A stretch of DNA of 64,000 bases, from contig JAIENA010000296.1 in assembly GCA_019751755.1 (NCBI GenBank), positions 1 through 64,000 of the forward strand, written 5' to 3'. A program made the translations under genes and the position numbers. Source of the DNA: Burkholderiaceae bacterium (lineage in GTDB: Bacteria > Pseudomonadota > Gammaproteobacteria > Burkholderiales > Burkholderiaceae_D). Shown one piece after another: positions 1-9,226 of the stretch. A model generated the notes under the pieces. The model ran no database searches and was not told the origin of the DNA. It saw only the letters and a list, made by a program, of their open reading frames with translations. How positions within the stretch are numbered: the first letter of the stretch is position 1; every line of letters starts with the position of its first letter.

Positions 1-665
1 TCGCGCCAGGCGCGCACGAACGCGCGCGCATTGTCGCCCACGGTCGCCGCGCTCATGCCCGGCTTGTACAGCGCGGAACCGAGGCCGAAGCCGGCGGCGC
101 CAGCGGCGCGGTATTCGCCCATGGTGTCCGGCGCAATGCCGCCCACCGGCAATAAGCGCAAGCCTGCCGGCAGCACCACGCGTATGGCGCGCAGCAGCAC
201 CGGCGTTACCAGTTCGGCAGGGAACAGCTTGACCGCGTCGGCGCCGGCTTTTACGCACGCCAACGCTTCGGTCGGCGTGGCGGCACCCGGCACGCAATAC
301 ATACCGGCCGCCTTGGCGGCGCGGATCACTTCCGTGTCGGCATGCGGCATCACGATCAATTGGCCGCCAGCATCGCGCACGGCATGCACCGCGTCGACAC
401 TGAGCACAGTGCCCGCGCCCAGCAGCGTGTCGGCCGGCAGGCTGCGCGCCAGCCGCGCAATCGATTCGAGCGGCTGCGGCGAATTCAATGGCACTTCGAT
501 CATGCGGAAACCCGCTTCATACAGAGCGGCGCCAATGCCTTCGGCTTCGTCGGGACGAATCCCGCGCAGGATGGCGACCAGCGGCAGCGCGTCGAATGCG
601 CGCTCAAACAGGTTCGATGCCGGTGTTGTTACAGTCGATGCTACAGTGGTCGATACGGTCGTCAT
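1..665 (-). CDS. dgoA: 2-dehydro-3-deoxy-6-phosphogalactonate aldolase (3' end cut by window)
   Basis: Cleaves 2-keto-3-deoxy-6-phosphogalactonate to pyruvate and glyceraldehyde-3-phosphate, the last step of the DeLey-Doudoroff galactonate pathway, in the cytoplasm. Reading from the ATG at 665-663 gives 221 residues up to the edge, and probably only a few are missing. The family landmarks are visible: LVAILRGIRPDEA near residue 33, EVPLNSPQ, GAGTVL, the Schiff-base lysine in DAVKLFPAE, VGGIAPD, and GLGSALY near the C-terminus. The start codon overlaps the dgoK stop by 3 nt, so the two are translationally coupled. The first 20 or so residues are rich in Thr and Val and longer than in E. coli DgoA; a start further in cannot be excluded. 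Confidence 0.93.
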   Translation of the reverse strand, partial: MTTVSTTVASTVTTPASNLFERAFDALPLVAILRGIRPDEAEGIGAALYEAGFRMIEVPLNSPQPLESIARLARSLPADTLLGAGTVLSVDAVHAVRDAGGQLIVMPHADTEVIRAAKAAGMYCVPGAATPTEALACVKAGADAVKLFPAELVTPVLLRAIRVVLPAGLRLLPVGGIAPDTMGEYRAAGAAGFGLGSALYKPGMSAATVGDNARAFVRAWR

Positions 666-1654
666 GCGGATTCCAAGGTTGAAGAGTGCGCCGGCGTCAG
701 GCCGGCGGCGCGCGCCAGCAGCAGCAGGCCGGCCGGGGCGGTGTTGTCGAGCACCAGCGTGCGTTCGCCGCTGTAATGGCGCAGCGCCAGTTGATAACGG
801 CGGCACAGTTCCGCACTGCCCACCAGCGTCAGCGGCGTGTTGTCCAGGCCCGCCTGCGCGCGCCAGGCCAGGCCGGCGCGCAGTTCGTGGCCAATCAGCA
901 GGCCGGACAGGTAATCACCCAGCGCGGCCGGCGCCATGCGGCCGGTCACGCCCAGCGTGCGCGCGGCAAACATCTGGTGCGCCACGCCCAACTGGCCATG
1001 ACGCCGCGCCGCATCGACGCCGTCCAGGTAAGCGGCTTCGTTGAACGGCGCCTCTTCCATCAGACGGCCCAACACCGAGTGGGTGCGCAGCACCGCGTAC
1101 AGTTCACCGGTCATGTGGGTGGCGAAGCGACGGATCTTGCCGTGCCGGACTTGCGCCCATTTCGAGTGGGTGCCGGGCAGCACGATGCAGGCCGCCTCCG
1201 CCAATTGCGGCTGCAGATGCAGCGCGCCGATAATTTGGGTTTCTTCGCCGCGCATCACATCGGGCGGCAAGCCACTATCCTGGCACAACAGGCCGGGGGC
1301 AATCGACACGGCGCCGCCCGGGCTGGTCAGCATGCCGGCCGCCAGCGCCCGCGCATCGGCGGGACAGGCCGCATACGGCACGTCGAGCCAGCCGTGCAGG
1401 CTGCCGACCATGCCACACGCCACCACCGGCAGCGCGGGCCGGGCCCGCATCCAGTCGCCGGCCACCGCATCCAGTGTGGCGGCGAAGGCGCCCGCCCCTG
1501 CAATCACCGAGGCGCCATTGCCATTGGCACGCTGCGCCAGCGGCGCGCCGTCCGCGCCGATCAGGAAGGCGCGCAGGCTGGTGCTGCCCCAGTCAACGCC
1601 GATCAGGTGCGCGCCGTCGAGCGCCTGCTGTTCCGGGATCATTGCCGTTGTCAC
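662..1654 (-). CDS. dgoK: 2-dehydro-3-deoxygalactonokinase
   Basis: Phosphorylates 2-keto-3-deoxygalactonate at C6 with ATP, the second step of galactonate breakdown. The N-terminal phosphate-binding motif GVDWGSTSLRAFLIG and the interior GTHSKWAQV fit the DgoK family, and the length of about 330 residues is usual. I chose the GTG at 1654-1652 because a GGAG lies 8 nt upstream and it starts 2 nt after the dgoD stop. An ATG at 1708 would overlap dgoD by about 50 bp, and an internal ATG at 1642 has no visible ribosome site. It is the middle gene of dgoD-dgoK-dgoA, one transcription unit by spacing. Confidence 0.92.
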   Translation of the reverse strand: MTTAMIPEQQALDGAHLIGVDWGSTSLRAFLIGADGAPLAQRANGNGASVIAGAGAFAATLDAVAGDWMRARPALPVVACGMVGSLHGWLDVPYAACPADARALAAGMLTSPGGAVSIAPGLLCQDSGLPPDVMRGEETQIIGALHLQPQLAEAACIVLPGTHSKWAQVRHGKIRRFATHMTGELYAVLRTHSVLGRLMEEAPFNEAAYLDGVDAARRHGQLGVAHQMFAARTLGVTGRMAPAALGDYLSGLLIGHELRAGLAWRAQAGLDNTPLTLVGSAELCRRYQLALRHYSGERTLVLDNTAPAGLLLLARAAGLTPAHSSTLESA

Positions 1655-1656
1655 GT

Positions 1657-2805
1657 TTACCACTCCGCCACGGAACCGTCGACATGGCGCCACAGCGGGT
1701 TGCGCCATTCTTGCGCGTTGCGGCTCGCTTCAATCACTTTGGCTTCATTGATCTCGACACCCAGGCCCGGCTTCGGCAGCGGCTTGATGTAGCCCTTGTC
1801 CAGGTGGAAGTCTTCCGGATTGAGCACGTAGTCGAGCACTTCGCCACCCTTGTTGTAGTGGATGCCCATGCTTTGTTCCTGGATCACGGCGTTGTACGCA
1901 ATGAAGTCGACCTGCAGGCACGATGCCAGCGCGATCGGACCGAGCGGGCAATGCGGCGCCAGCGCCACGTCATACGCTTCCGCCATGGCGGCGATTTTGA
2001 CGCATTCGGTGATGCCGCCCGCGTGCGACAGGTCCGGCTGCAAGATCGAAATGCCACCGCGTTCGAACACGTGCTTAAATTCAAAGCGCGAATACATGCG
2101 CTCACCGGCCGCCAGCGGGATCGAGGTCGCTTCCGCCAGGCGCGGATAGTATTCCGCCTGCTCGGCCAGCACCGGCTCTTCGACGAACAGCGGCCGGAAC
2201 GGCTCCAGCTCTTTCAACAGGACCTTGGCCATCGGCGCGGCCACGCGGCCGTGGAAGTCGATGCCGAATTCGATCTCATTGCCAAAGGCTTCACGAATTT
2301 CAGCAATGCGCGCCACCGCCGCATCGACTTTCTTGGCCGTGTCGACCAAGCCGAATTCCTCGGTACCGTTCATCTTGAACGTATCGAAGCCGGCTTCGCG
2401 CAACGCCTTGATACCGGCAATCACGTCGGCCGGACGGTCGCCGCCAACCCAGCTATAGGTTTTCATGCGGTCGCGCACCAGGCCGCCCAGCAATTCATAG
2501 ACCGGCACGCCCAGCGCCTTGCCCTTGATATCCCACAGTGCCTGGTCAATACCGGCCATGGCGCTCATCAGGATGGCGCCACCACGGTAAAAGCCACCAC
2601 GGTACATCACTTGCCACAGGTCGTTGATGCGGCGCGGGTCCTGGCCGATCAGGTAATGGCCGAATTCTTCGACGGCGGTTTCCACCGAACGCGCCTTGCC
2701 TTCGATCACGGGTTCGCCCCAGCCAACGATACCCTCGTCGGTTTCGATCTTCAGCAACATCCAGCGCGGTGGAATACGGTAAGTGGTCAGCTTGGTGATT
2801 TTCAT
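1657..2805 (-). CDS. dgoD: D-galactonate dehydratase
   Basis: Enolase-superfamily enzyme that dehydrates D-galactonate to 2-keto-3-deoxygalactonate. The 382-residue length equals that of the E. coli enzyme, and the metal and catalytic residues fall at the same numbers: Asp183 and His185 (in IDFHGRV), Glu209 (FVEEPV), Glu235 (AAGERMY), His285 (APHCPLG) and Glu310. It is first in the dgoDKA unit. A palindromic motif 80-100 bp upstream is shared with the galactan genes further right, which suggests common control. A mannonate or gluconate dehydratase paralogue is unlikely given the exact residue match and the dgoK/dgoA neighbours. Confidence 0.96.
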   Translation of the reverse strand: MKITKLTTYRIPPRWMLLKIETDEGIVGWGEPVIEGKARSVETAVEEFGHYLIGQDPRRINDLWQVMYRGGFYRGGAILMSAMAGIDQALWDIKGKALGVPVYELLGGLVRDRMKTYSWVGGDRPADVIAGIKALREAGFDTFKMNGTEEFGLVDTAKKVDAAVARIAEIREAFGNEIEFGIDFHGRVAAPMAKVLLKELEPFRPLFVEEPVLAEQAEYYPRLAEATSIPLAAGERMYSRFEFKHVFERGGISILQPDLSHAGGITECVKIAAMAEAYDVALAPHCPLGPIALASCLQVDFIAYNAVIQEQSMGIHYNKGGEVLDYVLNPEDFHLDKGYIKPLPKPGLGVEINEAKVIEASRNAQEWRNPLWRHVDGSVAEW

Positions 2806-2884
2806 GGCTTCATCAGTGGGGAAAGGCGATGAAGCCAGTCTAAAGTGGACAGCTAATTCAGAAATATGCTTCTTTTGCCAAAGC

Positions 2885-2905
2885 CTATGCCGTTTTCACA
2901 TAGCT
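2885..2905. promoter_or_regulatory. Candidate operator of the galactonate operon
   Basis: The motif CTATG-N9-CATAGCT lies 80-100 bp upstream of the dgoD start, just beyond the end of the oxidoreductase gene. Sites of the same form and spacing occur at 12299-12319 (TonB receptor) and 15177-15197 (between GH35 and GH53). The dgoD and GH35/GH53 copies agree at 16 of 21 positions by eye. No regulator gene is in the window. Binding is inferred only from shared sequence and shared pathway. Confidence 0.45.
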
Positions 2906-4514
2906 AACGCAGCGCCAATGTCGCGGCGCGGATGCCCCACCACGCCGCCTCTTCAAACACGGAAAACCCGGACAAATCCGCATGCGCGAACAGGATCGGC
3001 CCGTCCACGGCGCGCAGCGCCTGCGCGCCCTGGTTGGCCAGGAAGCCCGGCAGCGGGGCCGCCATCGCGTGTCCGCGCAAGGTGATGTCGACCCGCTCCA
3101 CGCACGGCGCCAGCGCGGCGCCATAGGCCGCGACTAAATCGGCGCTGGCCAGCGCCAGCAGTTCGGCCGGGGACGACGTCACCATCCAACGCCGCGCCGC
3201 CACCGGGGTGCGGTCCGACAGCGCGACATAGGCGGAAAACACGGTTTTCGAGGGCGGCGTCTGGCGGATATCCTGGTGCGTCGACACCACATAGCCCAGC
3301 CCCGGCTCCTGGTACACCACGTTATCCCACGCCAGCGGCACATGGGGTTTCTCTTGCGGGAAGCGGTTTAACAGGAAGTTCGCCACCAGCCATGGCGAAT
3401 ATACCGGGTTGTCACGCTCGGCGTGATAGCCGTATTGGGCGATATCGTCGACCACCCGCGCCGCCACCGACAGCGGCATCGCGCAAATCGCCTTGCGCGC
3501 CTGCACCAGATAGCTGACCGGCTTGCCGTGCTCCAGCCGGAAGCACAGCGCTTCCACCCCCAGCCCGGTCTTTTTGACCGACACCACGGTGCCCGCATGG
3601 CGCGGCACAGCGGCTTTGCGTTCCAGGCTGGAGGCCAGCGGCTGCAAGCCGCCCGGCCACGTCAGCCACGCGCCATGCGATGCATTGGCGGCCTGGCCCC
3701 AGCGGCTGCAGTAGTAATGCAGCCCGGCCCACGCCGACACCTGGTCATAGCGCGCGCCATAATCGTCGCGGCAGCAATAATTCAAATACCAGTGCAGCGT
3801 CGGCGCCCGATACCCTTTTTGTTCCAGCCAGGTCTTGAGCGTGATGCGGTCCAGCGCGCGCCATTGCGGGTCTTGCGACGACAGCACCGTGGGGAACACA
3901 AACACGCGCCGGCCATCGTTGCCAAGGGTTTGCCGCAACTGCGCGACGTCAGCAAAAAAACGCTGGTGTTCGGCCAGCTCCCAGTCCGGCACGCCCTCGG
4001 TGGGAATAAAGCCCTCCTGCCACTGGCCCTGGTACAGCAGGCGCTCTTCCGGCGCGTGCAACAACCAGCGTTCATCGTAGGTCGGCTTGTCCGCATACGG
4101 GTCGCGCTCGATGATGCCGAGATCAAACAGGATCTCGCGCACGTGTTTGGACTCCGGCGACGGCAGCGGCAGATAATGGCCGCCGGTCGGGTATTCCAGG
4201 TCGCCGAACTGGCCGCCCGCCGCATTGCCATAGGGCTGCGGCCCATCGACCATCAGGAAGTCGCTGTGCCCCAGCTTGCGCAGCTTCCACGCCGCCGTCA
4301 TGCCGGCCATGCCGGAACCGAGGATCGCGACATCGGTGCGCAAGACCTGCGATGGCGGCGGCAAGGCCTTGCGGTCGCGCATAAAGTGACCTTCCTCGCG
4401 GCCCGGGTAGTGCAGTACCGGCGTGATTTCCTGCCAGCGCTGGAAACCGGCCACGCTGCCGGCGGCCAGCGCGCCACTGGCGCCGGCCCACACCAGGAAT
4501 GAGCGGCGCTCCAT
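2904..4514 (-). CDS. FAD-dependent amine-oxidase-like oxidoreductase, twin-arginine leader
   Basis: Flavoprotein of 536 residues with a Rossmann FAD motif AILGSGMAGMTAAWKL near residue 63. The N-terminus MERRSFLVWAGASGALAAG has a twin arginine followed by a hydrophobic stretch, which suggests Tat export or membrane attachment of the folded flavoprotein. The region around WAGLHYYCSRWG and the C-terminal ILFAHADLSGFSVFEEA resemble flavin amine oxidases. Its start overlaps the stop of the upstream aminopropyltransferase gene by one base (TGATG), so the two are coupled. The context suggests it oxidises a polyamine-like product, but the substrate is unknown. Confidence 0.75.
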   Translation of the reverse strand: MERRSFLVWAGASGALAAGSVAGFQRWQEITPVLHYPGREEGHFMRDRKALPPPSQVLRTDVAILGSGMAGMTAAWKLRKLGHSDFLMVDGPQPYGNAAGGQFGDLEYPTGGHYLPLPSPESKHVREILFDLGIIERDPYADKPTYDERWLLHAPEERLLYQGQWQEGFIPTEGVPDWELAEHQRFFADVAQLRQTLGNDGRRVFVFPTVLSSQDPQWRALDRITLKTWLEQKGYRAPTLHWYLNYCCRDDYGARYDQVSAWAGLHYYCSRWGQAANASHGAWLTWPGGLQPLASSLERKAAVPRHAGTVVSVKKTGLGVEALCFRLEHGKPVSYLVQARKAICAMPLSVAARVVDDIAQYGYHAERDNPVYSPWLVANFLLNRFPQEKPHVPLAWDNVVYQEPGLGYVVSTHQDIRQTPPSKTVFSAYVALSDRTPVAARRWMVTSSPAELLALASADLVAAYGAALAPCVERVDITLRGHAMAAPLPGFLANQGAQALRAVDGPILFAHADLSGFSVFEEAAWWGIRAATLALR

Positions 4515-6025
4515 CAGCGGATCACCTTGCGCCAGTCCTGCTCGAATTCATGCACCAGCGACTGCGTATTCAAGCGGTTCGGCGCCATCTCGATGCGCTG
4601 CATGTCGGGCGGGAACGCAAACATCGCGCGCGTGGTGTCGCCGTTCAGGTAGCGCATCGGCAAGCGGTATTGCTCCGGCGGCTGGTAGGCCCGTTGCGGC
4701 GACGCCAGGATAAAGCCCCATTCGCCAAACGATGGCACATACGCGTGGTACGGGTAGGTTTTCAGGCCGACCTCGCGCAAGGTGGCGTCAATGGTCCAGT
4801 AAGCGTGCGGCGCGAAGAACGGCGACGTCGATTGCACCACGATCAGGCCATTGGCTGCCACGTGCTTTTTCACCGTGCCATAAAACGGCACCGAATACAG
4901 CTTGCCGAGCGCGAAGCTGGACGGATCGGGGAAATCAATGATGACGGCATCGAACATTTCCTCGCTGTTTTGCAACCAGACCGCCGCATCGGCATTGATG
5001 ACACGGGCGCGCGGATTGCGGAACGCGCCACCGTTCAATTTCGCCAGTTCCTCGCGTGTCGTAAATGCGCCGGTCATGGCCGGGTCCAGGTCCACCACCG
5101 TCACCTGTTCTATGTTCGGGTAGCGCAGGATTTCGCGCAGCGCCAGCCCGTCGCCGCCGCCCAGTACCAGCACCCGCCGGGCCCACGGCAGCGCCTCCAG
5201 CGCCGGATGCACCAGCGCTTCGTGATAGCGGTATTCGTCGCGCGACGAGAATTGCAGGTTGCCGTTGATGTACAGCCGTAAATCATCTTTCCAGCGCGTG
5301 ATCACCAGGCGCTGGTAGGGCGTGCTGGTGGAATACACGATTTCATCGCCAAACAGGCCGTGTTCACCCCAGTGCGTCATGCGGTCGGCGCCGATAAAAC
5401 CGGCCACCAGCACGCCCATCACGGCGGCCGCGCGCAACACGCGGCCCGTCAGGTTGTCCAGTTCGGCGCGGAACACATAGATGGTCCAGCCGGCCACGCC
5501 CACATTGAGCATGCCGAACATGAAGCCGGTGCGCACCAGCCCCAGGTGCGGCGCCAGCACCAGCGGGAACAGCACCGACACCGCCAGCGCGCCGAGGTAG
5601 TCAAAGGTCAGCACGCGGCTCACCAGTTCATTGAATTCGGTCTTGCGCTCGTTCAGCGCGCGCATCACCAGCGGCACCTCCATGCCGACCAGTGCGCCGA
5701 CCAGGAACACCATCACGTACAGCAAGGTGCGGAACGGCGCCGCCATCCACGCATAGGTCAGGAACAGCACGGCGGCGGACACGCCGCCGATCAGGCCCAC
5801 CGCCAGCTCGATGTCGACGAAGCGCCCCAGCACGTCGTCGTCCTTCACATATTTGGAAAAGTGGGCGCCCACGCCCATCGCGAACAGGTAGCAGCCAATG
5901 ATGGTGGAGAACTGCAGCACCGAATCGCCCAGCAGGTAGCTCGACAGGGCCCCGGCAATCAGTTCGTAGGCCAGGCCACAGGAGGCGACCACGAAGACGG
6001 ACAGGATCAGAATTCTTTTTGTCAT
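4514..6025 (-). CDS. Membrane-anchored spermidine synthase-like aminopropyltransferase
   Basis: Protein of 503 residues: an N-terminal half with about seven hydrophobic segments (residues 1-210), then a spermidine synthase domain. The domain shows STPYQRLVITRW, the decarboxylated-AdoMet site VLVLGGGDGLALREIL, VVDLDPAM and the catalytic-type IIDFPDPSSFALGKLYS. Transfer of an aminopropyl group from decarboxylated AdoMet to an amine at the membrane face is therefore likely. The SpeD that would make this donor is encoded in the divergent arm at 9223. This membrane-fused form is distinct from the classical soluble SpeE. The acceptor is unknown. Confidence 0.85.
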   Translation of the reverse strand: MTKRILILSVFVVASCGLAYELIAGALSSYLLGDSVLQFSTIIGCYLFAMGVGAHFSKYVKDDDVLGRFVDIELAVGLIGGVSAAVLFLTYAWMAAPFRTLLYVMVFLVGALVGMEVPLVMRALNERKTEFNELVSRVLTFDYLGALAVSVLFPLVLAPHLGLVRTGFMFGMLNVGVAGWTIYVFRAELDNLTGRVLRAAAVMGVLVAGFIGADRMTHWGEHGLFGDEIVYSTSTPYQRLVITRWKDDLRLYINGNLQFSSRDEYRYHEALVHPALEALPWARRVLVLGGGDGLALREILRYPNIEQVTVVDLDPAMTGAFTTREELAKLNGGAFRNPRARVINADAAVWLQNSEEMFDAVIIDFPDPSSFALGKLYSVPFYGTVKKHVAANGLIVVQSTSPFFAPHAYWTIDATLREVGLKTYPYHAYVPSFGEWGFILASPQRAYQPPEQYRLPMRYLNGDTTRAMFAFPPDMQRIEMAPNRLNTQSLVHEFEQDWRKVIR

Positions 6026-6080
6026 CGGATAGTTCTGTTCTAATATTGTCAGTATTACAGGATACTATCCGAGGAAAGCC
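6026..6080. promoter_or_regulatory. Divergent promoter region with nested palindromes
   Basis: This 55-bp interval separates the leftward aminopropyltransferase and rightward DUF350 arms. CGGATAGT at 6026-6033 is the exact inverse of ACTATCCG at 6064-6071. GGATACTATCC at 6060-6070 is itself palindromic. TAATA at 6041-6045 mirrors TATTA at 6053-6057 with 7 nt between. One regulator could control both arms. The GAGG at 6071-6074 is the ribosome site of the GTG-started gene at 6081. Confidence 0.5.
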
Positions 6081-6467
6081 GTGCCGCCCATCCTAAACTA
6101 CGCGATTCACTTGTTCCTGGCCGCGCTGCTGCTGGTCATGTTCTTTGCGATCTATACCCGCATCACGCCGTATAACGAAGTGCTGCTGATCCGCCAGGGC
6201 AACCCGGCGGCATCCTTGTCGCTGAGCGGGGCGCTGATCGGTTTTTCGATGACGATCGCGTCGAGCCTGATCCATACGGCGAATTACCAGCAATTCTTCC
6301 TGTGGGCCTTTGGCGCCATGGCGGTGCAGATCCTGGCGTACTTCGCCACCTCGCAGATGCTGAAGATGTCGCGCGATCACATCGAAAACGGCAACACCGC
6401 GTATGGCGGCTTGCTGGGCGCGATTTCGCTGTCGATCGGCGCCATCAACGCGGCCTGCATTTCCTGA
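6081..6467 (+). CDS. DUF350 (YjfL-type) membrane protein
   Basis: Small integral membrane protein of 128 residues with about four hydrophobic segments (residues 5-25, 45-65, 72-92, 105-126), fitting the DUF350/YjfL family. The family has no firmly assigned biochemical role but recurs beside polyamine-type enzymes, SPFH or PspA proteins. The start is GTG with GAGG 6 nt upstream. It leads the rightward arm DUF350, SPFH, DUF4178, small protein, speD. The function here is unknown. Confidence 0.8.
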   Translation: MPPILNYAIHLFLAALLLVMFFAIYTRITPYNEVLLIRQGNPAASLSLSGALIGFSMTIASSLIHTANYQQFFLWAFGAMAVQILAYFATSQMLKMSRDHIENGNTAYGGLLGAISLSIGAINAACIS

Positions 6468-6521
6468 ATTTTTTTCCTGAATTTTTCCTGAACCCCCATC
6501 CATGACTTGAAGGAGACCATC

Positions 6522-7571
6522 ATGGGCCTCGGCAGCTTTATCAAGAAGCAGTTTATCGATGTCATCCAGTGGACCGAAGACCAGGAAGGCGTGCTGGCAT
6601 GGCGCTTCCCCATGCAAGACCAGGAGATCCAGAATGGCGGCGTGCTGGTGGTGCGCGAGTCGCAGGTGGCGGTGTTCGTCAACGAAGGCCGCATCGCCGA
6701 CGTGTTCGGCCCCGGCACCCACCAACTGACCACGCAAACCCTGCCGCTGCTGACCAACCTGAAAAACTGGGACAAGCTGTTTGACTCCCCGTTCAAGTCG
6801 GACGTGGTGTTCTTCAGCACCCGCATCCAGACCGGCCGCAAATGGGGCACGCAGCAGCCGATCACGATCCGCGACAAGGATTTCGACATGATCCGCGTGC
6901 GCGCCTTCGGCATGTATGCCTACCGCGTGGCGGACCCGCGCAAGTTTTACACCGAACTGTCGGGCACGCGCGAAATTTACACGCGCGACGACGTCGAAGA
7001 CCAGTTGCGCGGCATTTTACTGGCGACCATGGCCAGCTCGCTGGGCGCGGCGAATGTCGCCTTCCTCGACATGGCCGCCAATCAGGCGCTGATGGCGCAG
7101 CAGGTGCGCGGCGACCTGGCCGATGCCTTTGCCCGCTATGGCGTGGGCCTCGATGAATTCAACGTGGCCAGCGTCAGCCTGCCCGAAGACTTGCAGACCG
7201 CGCTCGATGCGCGCATTGCCGCCGGCATGAAGGGCAGCCTGGGCGCCGACAAGATGGCCGGCTACACCAAGTTCCAGGTGGCCGATGCGATCCCGCTGGC
7301 GGCGCAAAACGAAGGCGGCATGGCTGGCATCGGCGCGGGCCTGGGCGCCGGCGTCACGCTGGGCCAGGTCATGGGGCAGAGCTTGGGCCAGACCTTGGGC
7401 GCATCGCCGGCGCCGGCCGCGGCGACGCCGGTTGCCGCCGCGCCGGTGGCACCCGCAGACGATATCGAAGCGCGCCTGGGCAAGCTGAAAGGCTTGCTCG
7501 ACAAGGGGCTGATTTCCGCCACCGACTATGACACCGCGAAAGCGGAACTGTTGAAGAAACTGATCGGCTAA
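6522..7571 (+). CDS. SPFH-domain protein with C-terminal SHOCT domain
   Basis: Protein of 349 residues related to the YdjI / virion-core-like SPFH branch: GLGSFIKKQFIDVIQW at the N-terminus, an SPFH body (about 25-240) with VAVFVNEGRIADVFGPGTH, then an Ala/Gly/Pro linker. A SHOCT motif ends the protein (about 314-349, IEARLGKLKGLLDKGLIS). SPFH proteins form membrane-associated scaffolds. The start at 6522 is preceded by AAGGAG at 6510-6515; an in-frame TTG at 6507 has nothing comparable. It probably assembles with the DUF350 and DUF4178 neighbours, which is inference from gene order. Confidence 0.87.
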   Translation: MGLGSFIKKQFIDVIQWTEDQEGVLAWRFPMQDQEIQNGGVLVVRESQVAVFVNEGRIADVFGPGTHQLTTQTLPLLTNLKNWDKLFDSPFKSDVVFFSTRIQTGRKWGTQQPITIRDKDFDMIRVRAFGMYAYRVADPRKFYTELSGTREIYTRDDVEDQLRGILLATMASSLGAANVAFLDMAANQALMAQQVRGDLADAFARYGVGLDEFNVASVSLPEDLQTALDARIAAGMKGSLGADKMAGYTKFQVADAIPLAAQNEGGMAGIGAGLGAGVTLGQVMGQSLGQTLGASPAPAAATPVAAAPVAPADDIEARLGKLKGLLDKGLISATDYDTAKAELLKKLIG

Positions 7572-7592
7572 CCACAAGGGTTCAACGCGCAC

Positions 7593-9047
7593 ATGCAGAT
7601 CGTTTCCTGTCCCAGCTGCGGCGCGGAAGTCAGCTTCCGCTCGCACGCGTCCGTCATGGCCGTGTGCGAGTACTGCAATACCCGTGTCCTCAAGGATGCC
7701 GACACGGTCAAGGACATGGGCAAGATGTCCGCCGTGCTGGAAGATTATTCGCCGCTCCAGCTCAACACCTCCGGCGTGCTGGGCGGCCGCCAGTTCACCG
7801 TGGTCGGCCACATCCAGCTGCGCTACAGCGCGGGCCTGTGGAATGAGTGGTACCTGCTGTTCGACGATGGCAGCAGCGGCTGGCTGGGCGATTCATCCGG
7901 CCAGTATGTCGTCACCACAGTACGCGAGGTCAGCGGCGCCTTGCCCTCATTCCCGGAACTGTCCCCCGGCAAGGTCACCACCGTCGACGGGCGCCGCTAC
8001 ACGGTGGCCGAAGTGCGCACCGCGCAATGCATTGGCGGCCAGGGCGAATTGCCGTTCCGGGTCGGCGACGGCTGGCGCGCGCAGGTGGCGGACCTGCGCG
8101 ACGGCGGCAGCTTTGCCACGCTCGATTATTCCGATGGCGCGGTGCCGACCGTGTATACCGGCGTGGCCGTCACCTTGGACAGCATGCAGTGCCAGCTGCT
8201 GCGCGACGATGACGACATCCGCCGCAGCGCCGGACGGCACCGGGGCAAGGTCAGCGCGCTCGATTGTCCGTCCTGCGGTGGTCCCATCGCATATCTACCG
8301 GGCCTGACCTCGGCCCTGCTGTGCCCTGCCTGTCACACGCAACTCGACGCGTCCAGCCCGAAGGTGCAGGTGCTGCGGGCGGGCGAGCGGCTGGAGGCGA
8401 TGCGGCCTGCGCTGGAACTGGGCGCCATCGCGCGCATGAACGGGCAGGAATTGCGCGTCACCGGCTTTATGGTGCGCGCAGATGATGACGGCACGCGCTG
8501 GAGCGAATACCTGTTGTATGGCAGCCGCTCGGGCTTTTCGTGGCTGGTGGAGACCGATGACGGCTGGTACCGCGCCAACGTGATGGCGGAGTGGCCCATT
8601 TGGGATGGCGGCGAGTATGCGCGGCAGGACAAGGCGACCTTCAAGAAGCTGTACAGCTATGGCGCGCGGGTGGTGTATGCGGCCGGTGCGTTCAACTGGC
8701 GGGTGCAGGCCGGCGACACGGTGCAAGTGACCGAATTCGCGCAGGGACAAATCAAGCTGGCGGCGGAGCTGTCGGGCGAGGAATTGACGTGGTCGCGCTC
8801 GACGCCGGTGCCGTTCGACCAGATGAAGGCGCTGTTTGGCGCGTCATTCCGTGGCAACGAACCCGCGCCGAAGGGCAAGACGGGCAGCGCGAAGAGCCTG
8901 GCCAAGAAGGCCATTATGGTGATGCTGGCGCTGAACCTGGTGCCGCTCCTGATGTCGTTTGGCGGCGCGTTCTTTTATAACCTGATTGGCGCGCTGGCGA
9001 TTTTCCTGCCGGCGCTGTTCATCGAATCACAAGGCAAGGATCAATAA
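7593..9047 (+). CDS. DUF4178 protein with two zinc ribbons and C-terminal membrane anchor
   Basis: Protein of 484 residues. Zinc ribbon 1 is CPSCGAEV...CEYCNTRVL (residues 5-35) and zinc ribbon 2 is CPSCGGPI...CPACHTQL (about 226-250). Each is followed by a beta-rich DUF4178-like segment; FTVVGHIQLRYSAGLWNEWY and RVTGFMVRADDDGTRWSEYL are parallel halves, so the protein is an internal duplication. Two hydrophobic helices end it (about 440-480). The family role is unknown. It overlaps the next small gene by one base (TAATG). Confidence 0.85.
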   Translation: MQIVSCPSCGAEVSFRSHASVMAVCEYCNTRVLKDADTVKDMGKMSAVLEDYSPLQLNTSGVLGGRQFTVVGHIQLRYSAGLWNEWYLLFDDGSSGWLGDSSGQYVVTTVREVSGALPSFPELSPGKVTTVDGRRYTVAEVRTAQCIGGQGELPFRVGDGWRAQVADLRDGGSFATLDYSDGAVPTVYTGVAVTLDSMQCQLLRDDDDIRRSAGRHRGKVSALDCPSCGGPIAYLPGLTSALLCPACHTQLDASSPKVQVLRAGERLEAMRPALELGAIARMNGQELRVTGFMVRADDDGTRWSEYLLYGSRSGFSWLVETDDGWYRANVMAEWPIWDGGEYARQDKATFKKLYSYGARVVYAAGAFNWRVQAGDTVQVTEFAQGQIKLAAELSGEELTWSRSTPVPFDQMKALFGASFRGNEPAPKGKTGSAKSLAKKAIMVMLALNLVPLLMSFGGAFFYNLIGALAIFLPALFIESQGKDQ

Positions 9048-9226
9048 TGGGCCGCTACACCTTGTACGTGGTCGTCGTGCTGGCGGTCACCACCATCAGC
9101 AGTTGGAGCCATATGCTGAGTAGCTTCGGTTCGTCGTCCGGCAGCGGCTCGAGCTGGAGTTCGCATTCGAGCGGCGGTGGCAGTTATGGCGGCGGCTATG
9201 GCGGCGGCGGGGGTGGCCACAAGTGA
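9047..9226 (+). CDS. 59-residue Ser/Gly-rich single-pass protein
   Basis: A short gene squeezed between the DUF4178 gene and speD. Its ATG overlaps the upstream TAA by one base and its TGA overlaps the speD GTG by 4 nt, so translation is coupled on both sides. The product has a hydrophobic N-terminus (YTLYVVVVLAVTTI) followed by a Ser-rich, then a Gly/Tyr-rich, low-complexity tail. The overlaps on both sides argue that it is real despite its size. I do not recognise a family. A membrane-tethered flexible tail, perhaps a partner or substrate of the polyamine enzymes, is a guess. Confidence 0.72.
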   Translation: MGRYTLYVVVVLAVTTISSWSHMLSSFGSSSGSGSSWSSHSSGGGSYGGGYGGGGGGHK

